Part shown: one piece after another, positions 24,780-36,791 of the stretch | Numbering within the stretch: position 1 is the first letter of the stretch | How the letters are laid out: every line of letters begins with the position of its first letter | From: Corella eumyota | Taxonomy: Eukaryota > Chordata > Ascidiacea > Phlebobranchia > Corellidae | NCBI GenBank assembly: GCA_963082875.1 | Contig: OY720098.1 | Location: 8,804,001 to 8,868,000 of the forward strand | Length of the DNA stretch: 64,000 bases | Direction: 5' to 3' | Translations under genes and position numbers: made by a program | The notes under the pieces: model-generated | Told to the model about the DNA's origin: nothing | Databases searched by the model: none | What the model saw: only the letters and a program-made list of their open reading frames with translations

Positions 24780-25010
24780 ACCTCGTTCGTTGCGACGCTA
24801 AGAATGTGGCGCGGTCAGGTCGCCTAGGCAACGCTTGCGTACGCAGGTAACTGCGTGACGTAGATATAAATAAACACGTGTTCTACATTTAGTTCACTTT
24901 GCGCTAAACATAGGTCACGTGGTCTCAAACTATTTGTGTTTTTAATTTTTTTCATTAAAATTCTTTTTCAGTTAGTCCGCGTGTTTAATTATTATTAGCT
25001 TCACGTGTGG
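24780..25010. promoter_or_regulatory. Promoter-like island with RFX X-box, TATA-like box and E-boxes
   Basis: A GC-richer stretch in AT-rich surroundings. At 24819-24832 GTCGCCTAGGCAAC matches the RFX-family X-box consensus (GTNRCC-NN-RGYAAC) at every constrained base. About 30 bp on are TGACGTAG (half-CRE) and ATATAAATAAA, then three CACGTG E-boxes at 24875-24880, 24916-24921 and 25002-25007. RFX factors drive ciliary genes in animals. No coding exon is attached. The nearest start downstream is the LRR receptor at 27777, so this may be its distal promoter or that of a non-coding transcript. Confidence 0.5.
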
Positions 25011-27776
25011 TTTATTTTCGGTACTTGATCAATTTAGATATTTAGGACAAAATGTCAAGGTTCTAATTAAGACGAAAGAGGCGCTTTTTGCGAAATTCCT
25101 ACCGAGAAAAAACCGACGCAAGACTTGTAAATCCGTCAACACGAATTTGTTTTTACTCAAGCGAAACTGAATCACATTTTAAAAGAAAAAAAATCGTGTT
25201 TTTAATTCACGTCTCAGTAAGACTCTCAGTTTAAGTAATAGCCTTACTATAGCAATTAAATACTAGATTTTGTTGTAATTATAATTTTCGTAGAAATAAA
25301 CTAAAGTTATTGTGGTTAGCTACTCATTATAATTAAACTAAGGCTGTTGCTGACTACCTAAGGAAAGTTTGGTAAACTTTATGTTCTGTTTAACATAAAG
25401 ATGTTAAATTTAGAACAATAAACTGGTTTATTTAGTATAGCAAGGGAAGACAATGTAAGAACTCGTATTAAAAAATTAAGCGCATGTTTTAAAAGGAAAG
25501 TTTATTGAATTAGTTATGTTATTTGTTTTTTGATTTGACGTTGAAACAGTTGAAAATCAAATTCGTGTTGCACCAGCGTGCAAAGGTCGTTATGGAATTA
25601 GTGTTGCAACCTTACCTCAAATGAAACAAACGCAATTGGATTCAGATACGCTACAGATGGGATGAAACGAAGCGATTTTGACACTAAGCTTTAACCGTTT
25701 CAACCCTGGTTTAATGAGGGTTTAAGCCATGTAGGTGCTTTGCAAAGGTCGAATTAAGACAACTAATCACGTGATACGATATAGAACGTAATAGAAAAGT
25801 CGCGTGAACCCTTAAAAAGTTCACTAACATTTCTTATAAGATTAGGTATTCGGATGTAAGGTTTATTGTCTTAACGAGCTATAAAAAAACTTATAATATT
25901 TTAGTCATAAAATTATGAGTATTCTTACCACACGTAGAGTATTTTTAACGAACAGGTAAACAGAGTTAGAAGCGTTGCCTTAGAACAATAGGTTTTATGT
26001 ATTATATGGTTAGATAATATGCGGAAGGACAGAGTTTTGTTATAAAGTGAAATGGATAACTTGACATTTTCCATGTAAATTCCTAAAAAAAATAATTAAA
26101 TAATTTAATACTATGTGCTTATTTATTTAATATGTTTTAAGTAATATTTTATATTTTATTTATATGGTTACTAAGTTAGACAAATAATCAGGTTTATTTC
26201 GACTTCTTTTAATTGGGTAGAGAGAAAATTAATTATTAAACCAGTACCAAGTAAAGGGGAAGTTTGTTATATCAATTACTGAAAACACTGACTCCTACGT
26301 ACTTGACCTGTGTACAGTACGGTTGAATTTGTTTGCTAATATTACGTTCGTTTACATTAGATTACGATTTGAATTCGGAGAATAGATGTAAGACGTCAAG
26401 TTAAGGCTATAAAAAATCCCCTAGAAAATCATATATTTTTGTGTTTTTGAACAGTTATTATTACATTTATGAGTCACGAGAATAATTTGTCTATATTTCT
26501 ATTTTCGTGTTTAGTTTTTCTTGATGCTTTTTTAATTGCCAGCAATTTGTAATTTATTTCCGCTTTGTTGTCCATAAAAATACACTGTTAAGAGTTAGGT
26601 AAAATTATGGCTTTAATTCAGTAACTAAATACTAAATATTTTGCAACCAAACGGCTGTGACATTTTAGATCGCTCAACTTTAAATTACCCGTATCTAAAA
26701 TGTTATTGCAGGTTAACGCACTTTTAATAGCCTACTTTAAAAAATGATGTGTGTTTAAAAATTTTAGCCAGTATGAATACAACTTGCACAGGTAAACTAT
26801 ATTATTTTAAAAGTATTGTTTAAAATTTTATCAATTTCCAGTTTAACATACAATTATAAACAGACGACATAACAAATCGAAAATTGATTTTTAGAACACT
26901 ACTATATACCTCCTACATTATATTGTTTTTTTTAACGCAGGTGCCTAGCCATATTTAATTGGTGCAAATCGGCTTAAATCCACGTGTGAAACTGTCAGCA
27001 AATTGCTCGTTATAAATATTAATGTTTTGGCATTGGGGTTTAAAGAAACAATTATAAAGGATAAAGACTAATTTTGTTAGAATGTTAGTAAACACCTGAA
27101 CTAAAAGCGCAGGTGATTGTGATTTTATTTTCATTTTCGTTTTAGTTTGTTGGTTTATGGATTAGGTTTTCGAAGAATAATTAATCATACTTGTTTTGTT
27201 TAAAAAATCTGGCCGATTCTGCTAAATACTTTCTATTTAATAAAATAGGGCAACCGGAAATTATTTTCAGAATGTTGTAAAATGTATATCATTCGTTACA
27301 CAATGACCATTTTGTTGGTTGTTAAAATAGAGCTAAGGTTGAATTATTTAGTGAGTTATGAAAGCTACGTTTAAGGAACGATTTGAAATAGAATTTGACG
27401 TCTAATTTTAAATTGGAAAGCTAATTTTTGTTAAATTGTTTAAGTGCTACAATTATCGGGTATCAACTACAATTACCTTATACACAAATACAAACAAATC
27501 GTTATCGGTTCTAAACAATGATTTAAGAATTTTAAGATATAATTTAAAAGCCAGGATGGATTTAAGGTTGCTTAAAAATAATTATTATCTAGTTATATAG
27601 GTTTCAGCTGATTGTATATTTTGTGAGTTTAGACTTAAGTAAGGGATATTTTTTATTTAAATAAGTTTAGAGAATATATTTTTAAATTTCATACTAAATT
27701 TAAGGATAAGTTTAAAAATATTTAAATGTTATCTTGTTTAGGCTCATATAAAAAAGGTCCGTAAACTTATTAACGT

Positions 27777-30700
27777 ATGCGGATGAATTCGGCGGATGGA
27801 TATCAAATTTTCGATCGAATGGATAACTTGAAAAATGACAAAGAATATTTTCAACTACGCAAAAGAAGAAAACTTGAATATATCTTGAGAAGTGGGGTGC
27901 TCGTTGAAAGTATTAGCCAAACGAATTTTCAAAAACATTCTTACAGAAAATATGCAACTTATAAAAACTTTGTCGAATTATTATCAAGAACCTTCATTTT
28001 GCTTCTAATAGGCAGCCTACCTTTATTAACCCTTGGCCAATTATCGACTGTGAGTCCTGAAAAAATAGACTGTCCAGGCTTGTGCATTTGCGCGAATCTT
28101 AATTTTACAAACTTTCTACTACCCGATTGGGTTATAAAATATGCCAAACCATCTTCCAGTGTTATTCTTTTAAATTGTGACAACGTCGTTATAACATCTA
28201 TACCGTCTAATGTGCAAAATGGCACAGAAATATTTAATTTGGCAAATAATCGAATTTCACGAATTTCTTCATCAAATTTGTTGGGCTACAAAAACGCAAC
28301 CGCAATTAATTTAAACCATAACGTTATATCTGAGATTAACGAAACCGCTTTCCAAGGGTTGGGATTTTTAAAGGCTTTATCATTGAAGGAAAATCTGATT
28401 TCGGATCTCTCTTGGCTACAATCGTTGGCAGAAAGCAATATTTTGTACTTGGATTTATCTTTCAATGTTATTGATGAAATTGTTCCGAAATATTTCGATA
28501 AGTTATATTTTTTAGAAAGGTAAATGTGATAAATAAATTTTGGTTGATTATAAATAACACAAACTTATAATTTCCCAAAAAATTTGCTTAGTATTATTTT
28601 TATGCTTTATCGTATCTTTTTTCAGACTGGATTTAAGTCACAACCACATTGCCTTCATTGATTCGTATTCGTTTGCCCCAACCAGTCTAAACCATCTTGA
28701 TCTTTCCAGTAATTTACTCGCAGACTCAAGCCTCAGACCCGAGTCACTGGCCAGAATTAACAAGCTTGTTTATTTATCAATGGCAAGCAATAGAGCCCTT
28801 ACAAAGTTGCCGGATTTGCAGGAATTAGGGTTAACTTCATCTGACTTACAAACTTTAAATCTCTTTGGGTTACCTTTTGTTAACACTATAAAAGCAGGTT
28901 ACTTTCGATCGATTCCAAATCTAAGAAACCTAAATTTAAGTTACTCTGGGATTGAAACCTTAGAACGGGGGTGGCTTAGCGGCGGTCCTTCTAAAACCTT
29001 AGAGATGTTGGATTTGTCATTTAATCGCCTCAAAGCAATTTATCAGAATACTTTTGTCGATGTTTCGGATTCCAGAGATTTTTCGAACCCTTTATCATAC
29101 AAGAACTCTAAATTAAGTTCATTACCTTACGTTGTATCGCCTTCTGTCGGCCTAGCTCAGTCTGACGTGCGGATGTTGTCCTTCGCCAATTATGACACGA
29201 TTTTGGAAAGTGACGCCAAGTGGTACCAACCGTTGGAGGCACTAACATACTTGTCGCTTAGCAACAACCCGGCACTTAAATATCTACATAACAACGCGTT
29301 TACGTATCTTCCAAAACTACAGCTTTTATTTTTACAGGTAGATTTTTTTAGATTTAATTATATAGTTTTTAATTAAAATCACGCAGCATATAATTTTATT
29401 TGAAAGGTGGTGTTGTTGTTATTATTTCTGTTTTCTATTTGTGGTACATTATTCGACTTTAATTTAGTTATACAAGGCGATGCCATTTTGTTGGATGCAT
29501 TAATTATTAATCAGTCATTTTTCTTTTGGTTTTGCTATGTTTAAGCAACCGCCTTTCAATCAAATCAAGTCAAAATTCTATTAAGAGTTTCAGTAAATGG
29601 TAATTCAATTCAATGACAAGCTATTTCTTGTTTTTCGTTTCAATATAAGATGTCTCCATTTCACCTTACCACACTTTTAGTACATACGGTTTTATTTGAC
29701 TTAAAATACAAGGATGGCATTGTTCGTTCTGTTTAAAGACAATCATTTGACGGCTTTATCGATTAGTTGTCGTTCGTATTATGTTATACCAGTGTTTGCT
29801 AATTAATTGTATTTCTATTTCGTAAGAACAACATTTTATTTAATAATTAATCAATCCAACATACCAAATTTCATACGAAAGTGAATTTTTGATTTTTATT
29901 TTTAAAATTCTTCTTACTTTAAGTCAAAATTTCTAATACTTTTTCAGATAATTGTTTATTTATGTTTTTTTTTATTTATTTTAGAATTGCAACATCAGCC
30001 AATTAAAAATCGCCTCGGATGCAAACAAATTTAAAGACGATGGACTCAAACTAACACTTCCCAATCTTACCCATATTTGGGTGTTTAACAATCCTTTATA
30101 CTGTGACTGTAGCATAAAAACCATTAAACTAGCTGCCACTTCACTAAAAAATGGGTGTGATGATGCTAATCTAACCTCGTACATATTCGTCGATTCACAG
30201 TTTTATTTGTATCAAGGATCTTGTTACAAGGTCTCGCATCCGCGGCCCTCGTGGTGCATATTGCCACAGAATTTAAAAGTTTTTCCGATCTTTGAGGTGG
30301 AGCCGAATCGACTTACATGTGCGGACGAACCATACGACATTCTCTACGTTGTTATGATCGGCCCCGCTACATTTGCAGGCTCAATTTTTCTTATATTTCT
30401 CTGTGGGTAAGTACTGCACCTTAGTCATAACCCAACGTTGTTTTACGTATCATATCATTATTTTATGTTTTTAGATCATGTAGCGTTTGTGTTCGCCGCA
30501 TACGGCGCTACAAATCCGGCATGTACCAACTGATGGACGAAAAACAGGCACTTATAACACGAGACTATCCAAGAAGGGTAAAGGAAAGAAGTGCGTTTGA
30601 TGTAATATTTAGCATGGATCACCTAAGATATTCACCAACTTTCACACATTCTTCAGATGGAGCGTAAGATATTATTACATTAAAACATTTGTTAATGTGT

Positions 30701-31311
30701 ACGGAAGACAGATACAACATAATAAGATTTACTTGAGTTAATTAGCATAAAAATGTTGTTTCTTTAGACCGCATACAAATTTGGTGTTGGGGGAATTCCA
30801 TCGATCCTCGACGTCAAACCTGGAGAAAAAGCCCCACCATACGTCACGGGGTCAGATCGACCCACTACCAACGTCATCCCGCATTACGTCACGTCCACTT
30901 ATAACGCTTCGTCGCCCCACCAAGACGACATCCAACTACGATGAGAGCTCGTTCTCGGATGGATTAATTATGAAGAGTTGTCCGGATTTAAGCAAAGTCG
31001 TAAAGTTCAACACTGATTTTTGGAGGCACGAGATAGGAAATGAAAATCGTGATCAGCCTACCGAACGTTCTGATCTTCTTCCTTACATTGACGACCACTA
31101 CACCACCGAGCGGAAATCGCTTTTAGAGATCCCAAGCAGTCCAAGCAATCGAGGAGGGTCAGTGAGTACGAATTACAGTGAGTCTTCTTCCAACAGTGAT
31201 TTTGCCTTGAAAGAGATAAAAGGAATGGCTTACAAATGCAATAATCCTGATTCGTTGACTGTATCGTTCCATAACCGGAAAAGTTTGCCCGATTCTTATA
31301 CCAAAATATAA
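27777..31311 (+). CDS. Single-pass LRR transmembrane receptor
   Basis: Five exons: 27777-28519, 28626-29337, 29985-30406, 30475-30663, 30768-31311; phases match and give 869 residues. An in-frame TAA directly before ATG 27777 fixes the start in this exon. A basic N-terminal stretch of about 70 residues precedes a hydrophobic segment (residues 72-87, FILLLIGSLPLLTLG), then an LRRNT cap (CPGLCIC), about a dozen LRRs (LDLSHNHIAFID, LNLSYSGIETLE, LDLSFNRLKAIY), an LRRCT cap (NPLYCDCS with later cysteines) and a membrane helix at about 606-625. A juxtamembrane Cys/Arg cluster (CSVCVRRIRRYK) precedes a roughly 240-residue Ser/Thr-rich cytoplasmic tail. No TIR, kinase or Ig domain is visible, so it is not a Toll-like receptor. 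It is probably a cell-surface adhesion or recognition receptor; no orthologue was recognised. It lies head-to-head with the other LRR gene, but similarity beyond the repeats is not evident. Confidence 0.87.
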
Positions 31312-32079
31312 TTAATTAATTTTTTTGTTGATTTGAAATCAATTTTATGCTTAGATATTTAATGAATTAAGATTTTCAAGCAGAGTGCTTTTAATTTCAG
31401 GTATATACGGTTTCTTGGGTGCTAAAAACAGTGTTGCTATGTGGCTTAGGACTTAGAGTTAAAATTCTGCCTTTTAATTTTTGTAAGCAAATTAAATCAC
31501 TATAAAATTACAACCACATTTATTAAGAATAATTCAACTTTACTAAACTGCAAAATAATTGTAGGTTGTAACATATGCGATAATGCAACTTTGCATTGAA
31601 TTAATATATTGAAATAATTTTATAAATTAAAAGTGCGAAACAATTAAAGTTTCATAAAATGTATTGTATAATCTTTGGTTTATATATGAATAAGAGGTAA
31701 TCGGTTTTGACAAGCGCCTGTCAGGCGTTCTTTATGTTTCTTTGTTTCAGATGGCTTTTATTTAAATCAAGTTTCTTATTATTTATGTTTTTAATTTTTG
31801 CTATTTAATTAAACGAGATAATTTACTGTGAATTAAATATGTTTTAGATTTAGACAATTCGTTCTGTTTAGTTCTACCTTGGGCTAAGCTATAGTGAAGT
31901 AATTAAAATTTTAACATAACAATTATACAGAACTGGTATGTATTAGATAGTTGGTATATTCTTAACACTACATGTACCTAGTACTGGTTTAAACAATGTA
32001 AAAAAGAAATTAACTAATAAATAAAATACAAATAGTTATTTTTGGCTATAAATACCCTTGGCAAGTTTTTAAGCGCGTT
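31312..32079. other. Convergent 3' intergenic region
   Basis: About 770 bp of AT-rich sequence between the tails of the LRR receptor (plus) and the GT10 fucosyltransferase (minus). It should hold both 3' UTRs. No further gene was seen. Confidence 0.6.
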
Positions 32080-33643
32080 TTAATTTTCTACATCATATAA
32101 CAAACATTTTTGATCAGATTCAGTGTCAAAAATCCAACTTTTGGCTGAATTTATAACGTTAGGTGGCAGGCTTCCACCGTTTTCAACAATAAATCTGCAC
32201 AGTTTACACATTCCCGATTCATAACCTGGTCTCATCATTTGTATCGGAAAGTCGTTGAGGAATGGCATTTTTCTCCATTCAAAATACTTGCTATACTCTG
32301 CGTCGTTATTGTCTAAATAGTTGAGAAAATTAACTAAGTCTTGCGGTGACTCGTAGTCCTCGACGTGGATATACGAATTTGGCGGAGCTGTTGCTTTCAT
32401 GTCCTCGCGGGACGGACCCCATACGATCGGGACCGTGTTAGATCGCAATCCGTTTCGCCAGAACTTTTCAGTAACATAGTCTTTGCAGTGAATAGAGTTT
32501 TCGAAGGCTAGATAAAATTTGTACTGGCTCAAAAACTCTGAGAAATCTTTTCGCGGGACTTCCCTGTTATAACAATCCCCGAAAAGGTCGATATCTAACC
32601 CAGCATCAACTAACTCATGAGCATAAGCTCTTCTAGCCACAGCTCCCTTAGTGCGGTTACAGTTACTAACAGCCCATGCCGCCAGGTGGTTTTTGGAGTC
32701 TAGAATTTCGTCTATATACTGTTGCGGATTGTCGCTGTAATTTCGAGGCATTGACAATTGTGTGAACTGGATGTTACCAAGAAACCACACGATGTCAGCT
32801 GACCTGTGATATGACATGGTGTAGTTGAACATCGTATCGAATACTCCTTCCATAAGGTTTTTGCGATGAAAAACTTTTGCTGGGGTCTCGCGATTCCATA
32901 GCACGTAGGATTGTTTGGGCCGCCTGTAAAAACACACACGTTTAGCAATAAGTTTTTATAGGCAATAAAGTAAAACATAAAGCATATTATATAAAGAAAA
33001 AATGCTAACTATTTAGTCTATGTATGCCTAAATTTAGGTATTACTACCTTGGGGGTGGCATGTCGTTGATATTCTCCAAGGAAGGTACGTTGTCAAACAG
33101 CAAAGTATTAGCTCTATGCAATAAAGTGCGATCTGTGGTGAGCCTGCAGTTACCACAAACCCCTTGGAAGTTTCGTTCAAGAAAAAAATCCTTGCGACTG
33201 TTAAGATAGGCTGGTGGCCACCATACCAGCAATATAGGCTGATTTTTCTTAAGAGGAACCCTTTTTCCTTTTCTTAAAACAGGGTATGAGGCGTCCGCCA
33301 GATCGGGTTGCCTTTTTGCCTTTTTTAAAGCATGATTAATTCGCTCTTTTAAAGCTTGATTTGTATATGGTTTGTCTTTATTTATTTTGCTACTACCCAT
33401 TTCTATATCATCATCTTTAATTTGTAGTCGCCTCCATGCTTTGATGTCAATATTATATACAGTAGTCGGGCCTCTCATTTTGTACGACTGTCTAACAGTT
33501 TTAATCACATAGGCTATTACTACGACCATCAATAGAAATTGAAGATTGGTTTTAACCTTGTAATATATACTTCCCACGTTAAATGTTCTGCCCATTATGT
33601 CGATTTTATACTTTTCCCGTTTATCGACTTTTTTATTTGGCAT
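32080..33643 (-). CDS. GT10-family alpha-1,3-fucosyltransferase
   Basis: Two exons, 33643-33048 and 32923-32080, joined at phase 2 by GT-AG (120-odd bp intron), giving 479 residues. ATG 33643 is followed by a basic cytoplasmic end and a signal-anchor at about residues 34-49 (LQFLLMVVVIAYVI), typical of a type II Golgi enzyme. A Lys/Arg-rich stem follows. The catalytic half has the family donor-site motif FYLAFENSIHCKDYVTEKFW continuing into RNGLRSNTVPIVWGP, and upstream YVLWNRETP in place of the common ESP motif. GT10 enzymes transfer fucose from GDP-fucose in alpha-1,3/1,4 linkage to GlcNAc, making Lewis-type or core-alpha-1,3 glycans; which acceptor is used cannot be told. The family is unrelated in sequence to the FUT8-like gene at 10-12 kb. 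Confidence 0.93.
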
Positions 33644-36600
33644 ATTTTTTTAAATATTTAATTTGTATCATAACTTCCTATACGTTATTTCAAAAATCCA
33701 ACCATAATCTGTTATAAAATAGTTACAAACAAATTAGATATACTTTCATATCTTTAAAGTTTCTTACTGTTTTAGGCCTTATTTTAAACATGCTTTAATA
33801 TATTTTTTGTTTTCTGACAATATTATTTGGTAACTTTTTTTTTTTTTTAATCTCATAAGCTGAAACTCAAAATAACTTGGTTGTTTTACGTAAGAGTCCA
33901 ATTATGAGACAGTAAATTCATAACTTAGTACGCCATTACTTGATAAAACTGGTTACTCTTGTGTGAAACGTAAGCTGAGTTAGAATTATCTTACACGTAA
34001 AATGATCTATACCGCCCAAGGCATTTTGTACGACTAAAATTTCGTAGCTGTGTTATTTGTCGCATGCATTTTTCTCATGAGTATTAAAAGGTACATGTTA
34101 TATCACTTTTTATTTCTGCAATACCACAAAAGATTGAACAACGCCGCAAATCCTTTTCGCAATATGTTATTTATTTTTTATTAAATATGTAGAATTTTAT
34201 TAAATATATAGAATAGTGAACAGTTTCGTTATAAATTGGACAAAATATTTTTTTACGAATACTGCTTCGGGGCAATATAATTATATTTGTGGTGTTTTTA
34301 GTTAAAGGCGAGTTTTTTTGAATAGAAACAAATGTAAGCCCTCAGCTTTTGAAAGGCATGCGCTTCCCTTGCTTTAATTAAACTATAAAAAAGGCGCTTT
34401 CCGGGTTTTTAATTCGCCTCTTTTTGTTGAATTTTCTTTCATTTGGTCATTTTACAATAGTGTTGTTAACTAGTAGGCTAAGTGGAGTAAACTAAAGTAA
34501 ATTAGAACTTTCTTGTTTTATGTACAAAGAATACAAGATATGCAAAACTGACAAAAAATGAAAAAAGTCAAAGTAAGGTAAGTTAAGAGTATCGAAAAAA
34601 AATCTTAACTTATCTTTTTAAAATTAATTGTCATTGTTACCCAAAATTATTATGTATAAAATGTCAGCAATTGTTTTAATATACCAGTTAAATTTTTTGT
34701 TGTTTGTTTTCAATGTAAAATTATTAGTAGAAAAGTTGTTTCATTTATTTATTATGTAAGTTATTGCATCATTTTTCTGGGGCATTTGAATGGAAAATGT
34801 AAACTGTTGATATACGTACAAAACGGAAGTTTATAAATCTCTTTTGCCTGCGTATTTAGATTTTCTATGTACCATACGCACCATATATCTATAAATATAT
34901 CAGTCGACTGCGCCGTACTATTTTGGTAGGCCAGAGGAAGGAAAACTTATACGTATTTATTTTCTGAGAGAAAATGATTTTTACGTCATAGCTATTATTT
35001 GGGCCTGACTGAAAGTCTAAATGTGGTTTTCTAAGTTTGGTTTGTTTATTCACTTAAAATATAACTGATAAAAGGAGATAGACAAAAAGCAGTATTTTTT
35101 ACAGGTTATATAGGCGTGGTTAAGTTACATTATATGTAAGTTTTAAGCATTTTTAAACCTTGTTTTATTAAGCTATTGATTTGATTGTAAAGATAGCTAA
35201 CCAAACTGTAATAAACCAAGGCTAAAAAGTGATTGTAACTTTTATACAGGCCTCCCAGATGGTGGTGTGTAAGAATTAAAACTGTTGAAAGTGCGTAGTA
35301 GCTTCCTTCTACTTAATGGCGTCATCGTGTTGTATCCGCAGTAACTTGCAGTGTTAGTACATAGATTAAGACTCGCTAATATAAAACTAGTGTAAAGTAA
35401 CGTCTATTTAATTTGTCATTTTGGGGTTTGTTAAATTTACAACCTTTGCACGCTGGGTTGTTTAATATTCAATATTAGCAGTGTGCCGACGGTTTATGTA
35501 AATAAAACTCTAGTTAAACGCCGTTTTTTTGTTATGTTTACTGGTTGCGCTATGCTATAGAGTATTTAAACTTTATATAAGCCATTTAGGCATGCATATT
35601 AATGTGAAAGACAATAAAATGATTGTGTGAATGAAATGACTATTGATTCACGGGGTATTAAATAGAAGCTTAATATTAAAAAGTTCAGTCAACTGAAAAT
35701 GTAATTTACGGGAGTAAATAAATAGGAATTTGATGGAAGGCGTACCCTACTAAAATCGATTCACCAACTATATTTAGCCCAAGTAAAGAAGCAACCGAAT
35801 CGATACTAATATAATGTGTTGCCACTTGAATTAAATTCGACATGTTAACACAAACTTAGGTTAGACATTGTTGCGGAAACTACTGCTTAATTTAGGCAGC
35901 ACATTTTTAATATAAACTTTAATTATTCAATGGGTTAATGCAATTTCAATACAGAGTTAGAAGTGTGCATTGAATATAAACGATAGAGGTTTATATTAAA
36001 CTGAACAAGCAGCTTAACTGCATTGCTATTGCATATCATATTGGTGATTCACATTGCGCTTATAATAAAATAACAACTTTAGTCATTTGTGCGGCTCAGT
36101 AACTACAAAATGAGGTTAATAAAGCATTGCTTTACTAGCCTTGATGTTAAAAACGCTATGTATAGTCGATGTGTCAAAAATTTTTGAAAAAATAGATAAG
36201 CTAACGAAAAAAAATACGAGGGTATTGATCTAAAAATAGTCCGAATTTATAAAAGAATAAACCCAGCAGTTTTTTTTTAAAAACAATTGTTTTAGAAATT
36301 TATAATTGAAAGATGGCCGTTTTATAAATCATTTTAATTAACTTAAATTGGTGTTATTATATCGTTACATTTCAAAATCTATCAATAAAAATGTAACTAT
36401 AAAACGTTTTGTAGGCGGTCATTAGTTGAATAATTGTGTCATTCTAACAGAAAATATTCCATCAACTGTTCAGAGTTGATGACGAATAAATTCTAATAAC
36501 TTGTTAATCAACATATTTCCGATTCCTGTTAGATTAGTTAGTGAAGTCTTGTGGTTTCAAAAATCCCACGTTGTTTAAAATTCTGAATGAGTCTGTTGTT

Positions 36601-36791
36601 AAAAAATGTTTACGGTTGTATTATAGCATTATTTTTAGGTTAAATAAATTGGACTTACACGTTAACTGGGGTTCTAAAAATCAACACGTCTCTGAAATTC
36701 TTACTGTTTTTTTTTATTAAAGGTGGTTTATTGTAAAGGAACTTGTTTTTAATTTATAAATTTTTTTTTAATTGTGCTAAAAAAAAGAAAA
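33644..36791. other. Intergenic region, no gene recognised
   Basis: About 3.1 kb between the GT10 gene (transcribed leftward) and the first RGS exon (rightward), so it likely contains both promoters. AT-rich, with a short perfect hairpin CATCAACT-GTTCAG-AGTTGATG at 36460-36481. No other coding or RNA gene was supported. Confidence 0.5.

Larger units (their letters stand above)
19424..27776. other. Long gene-free region between divergent LRR genes
   Basis: About 8.3 kb of AT-rich DNA between the head-to-head LRR genes. No exon with good frame, splice sites and recognisable protein was found on either strand. It contains TGACGTCA at 19567-19574, an inverted ACAAT pair at 20795-20810, and a locally GC-richer promoter-like island at 24780-25010. 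It may include 5' UTR exons and the first intron of the plus-strand LRR receptor (a donor-like TCA|GTAAGA lies near 25217) and distal control elements. Confidence 0.5.

Noticed and set aside
25530-25670. Open stretch of about 40 codons (…RVAPACKGRYGISVATL…) in the gene-free region
   Set aside because: Slightly GC-richer, but there is no usable acceptor in phase, no donor at its end and no recognised protein family.
9833-33643. A functional fucosylation gene cluster (FUT8-like plus GT10)
   Set aside because: The two genes are 20 kb apart, from unrelated families, and separated by Beclin and LRR genes; co-location looks accidental.
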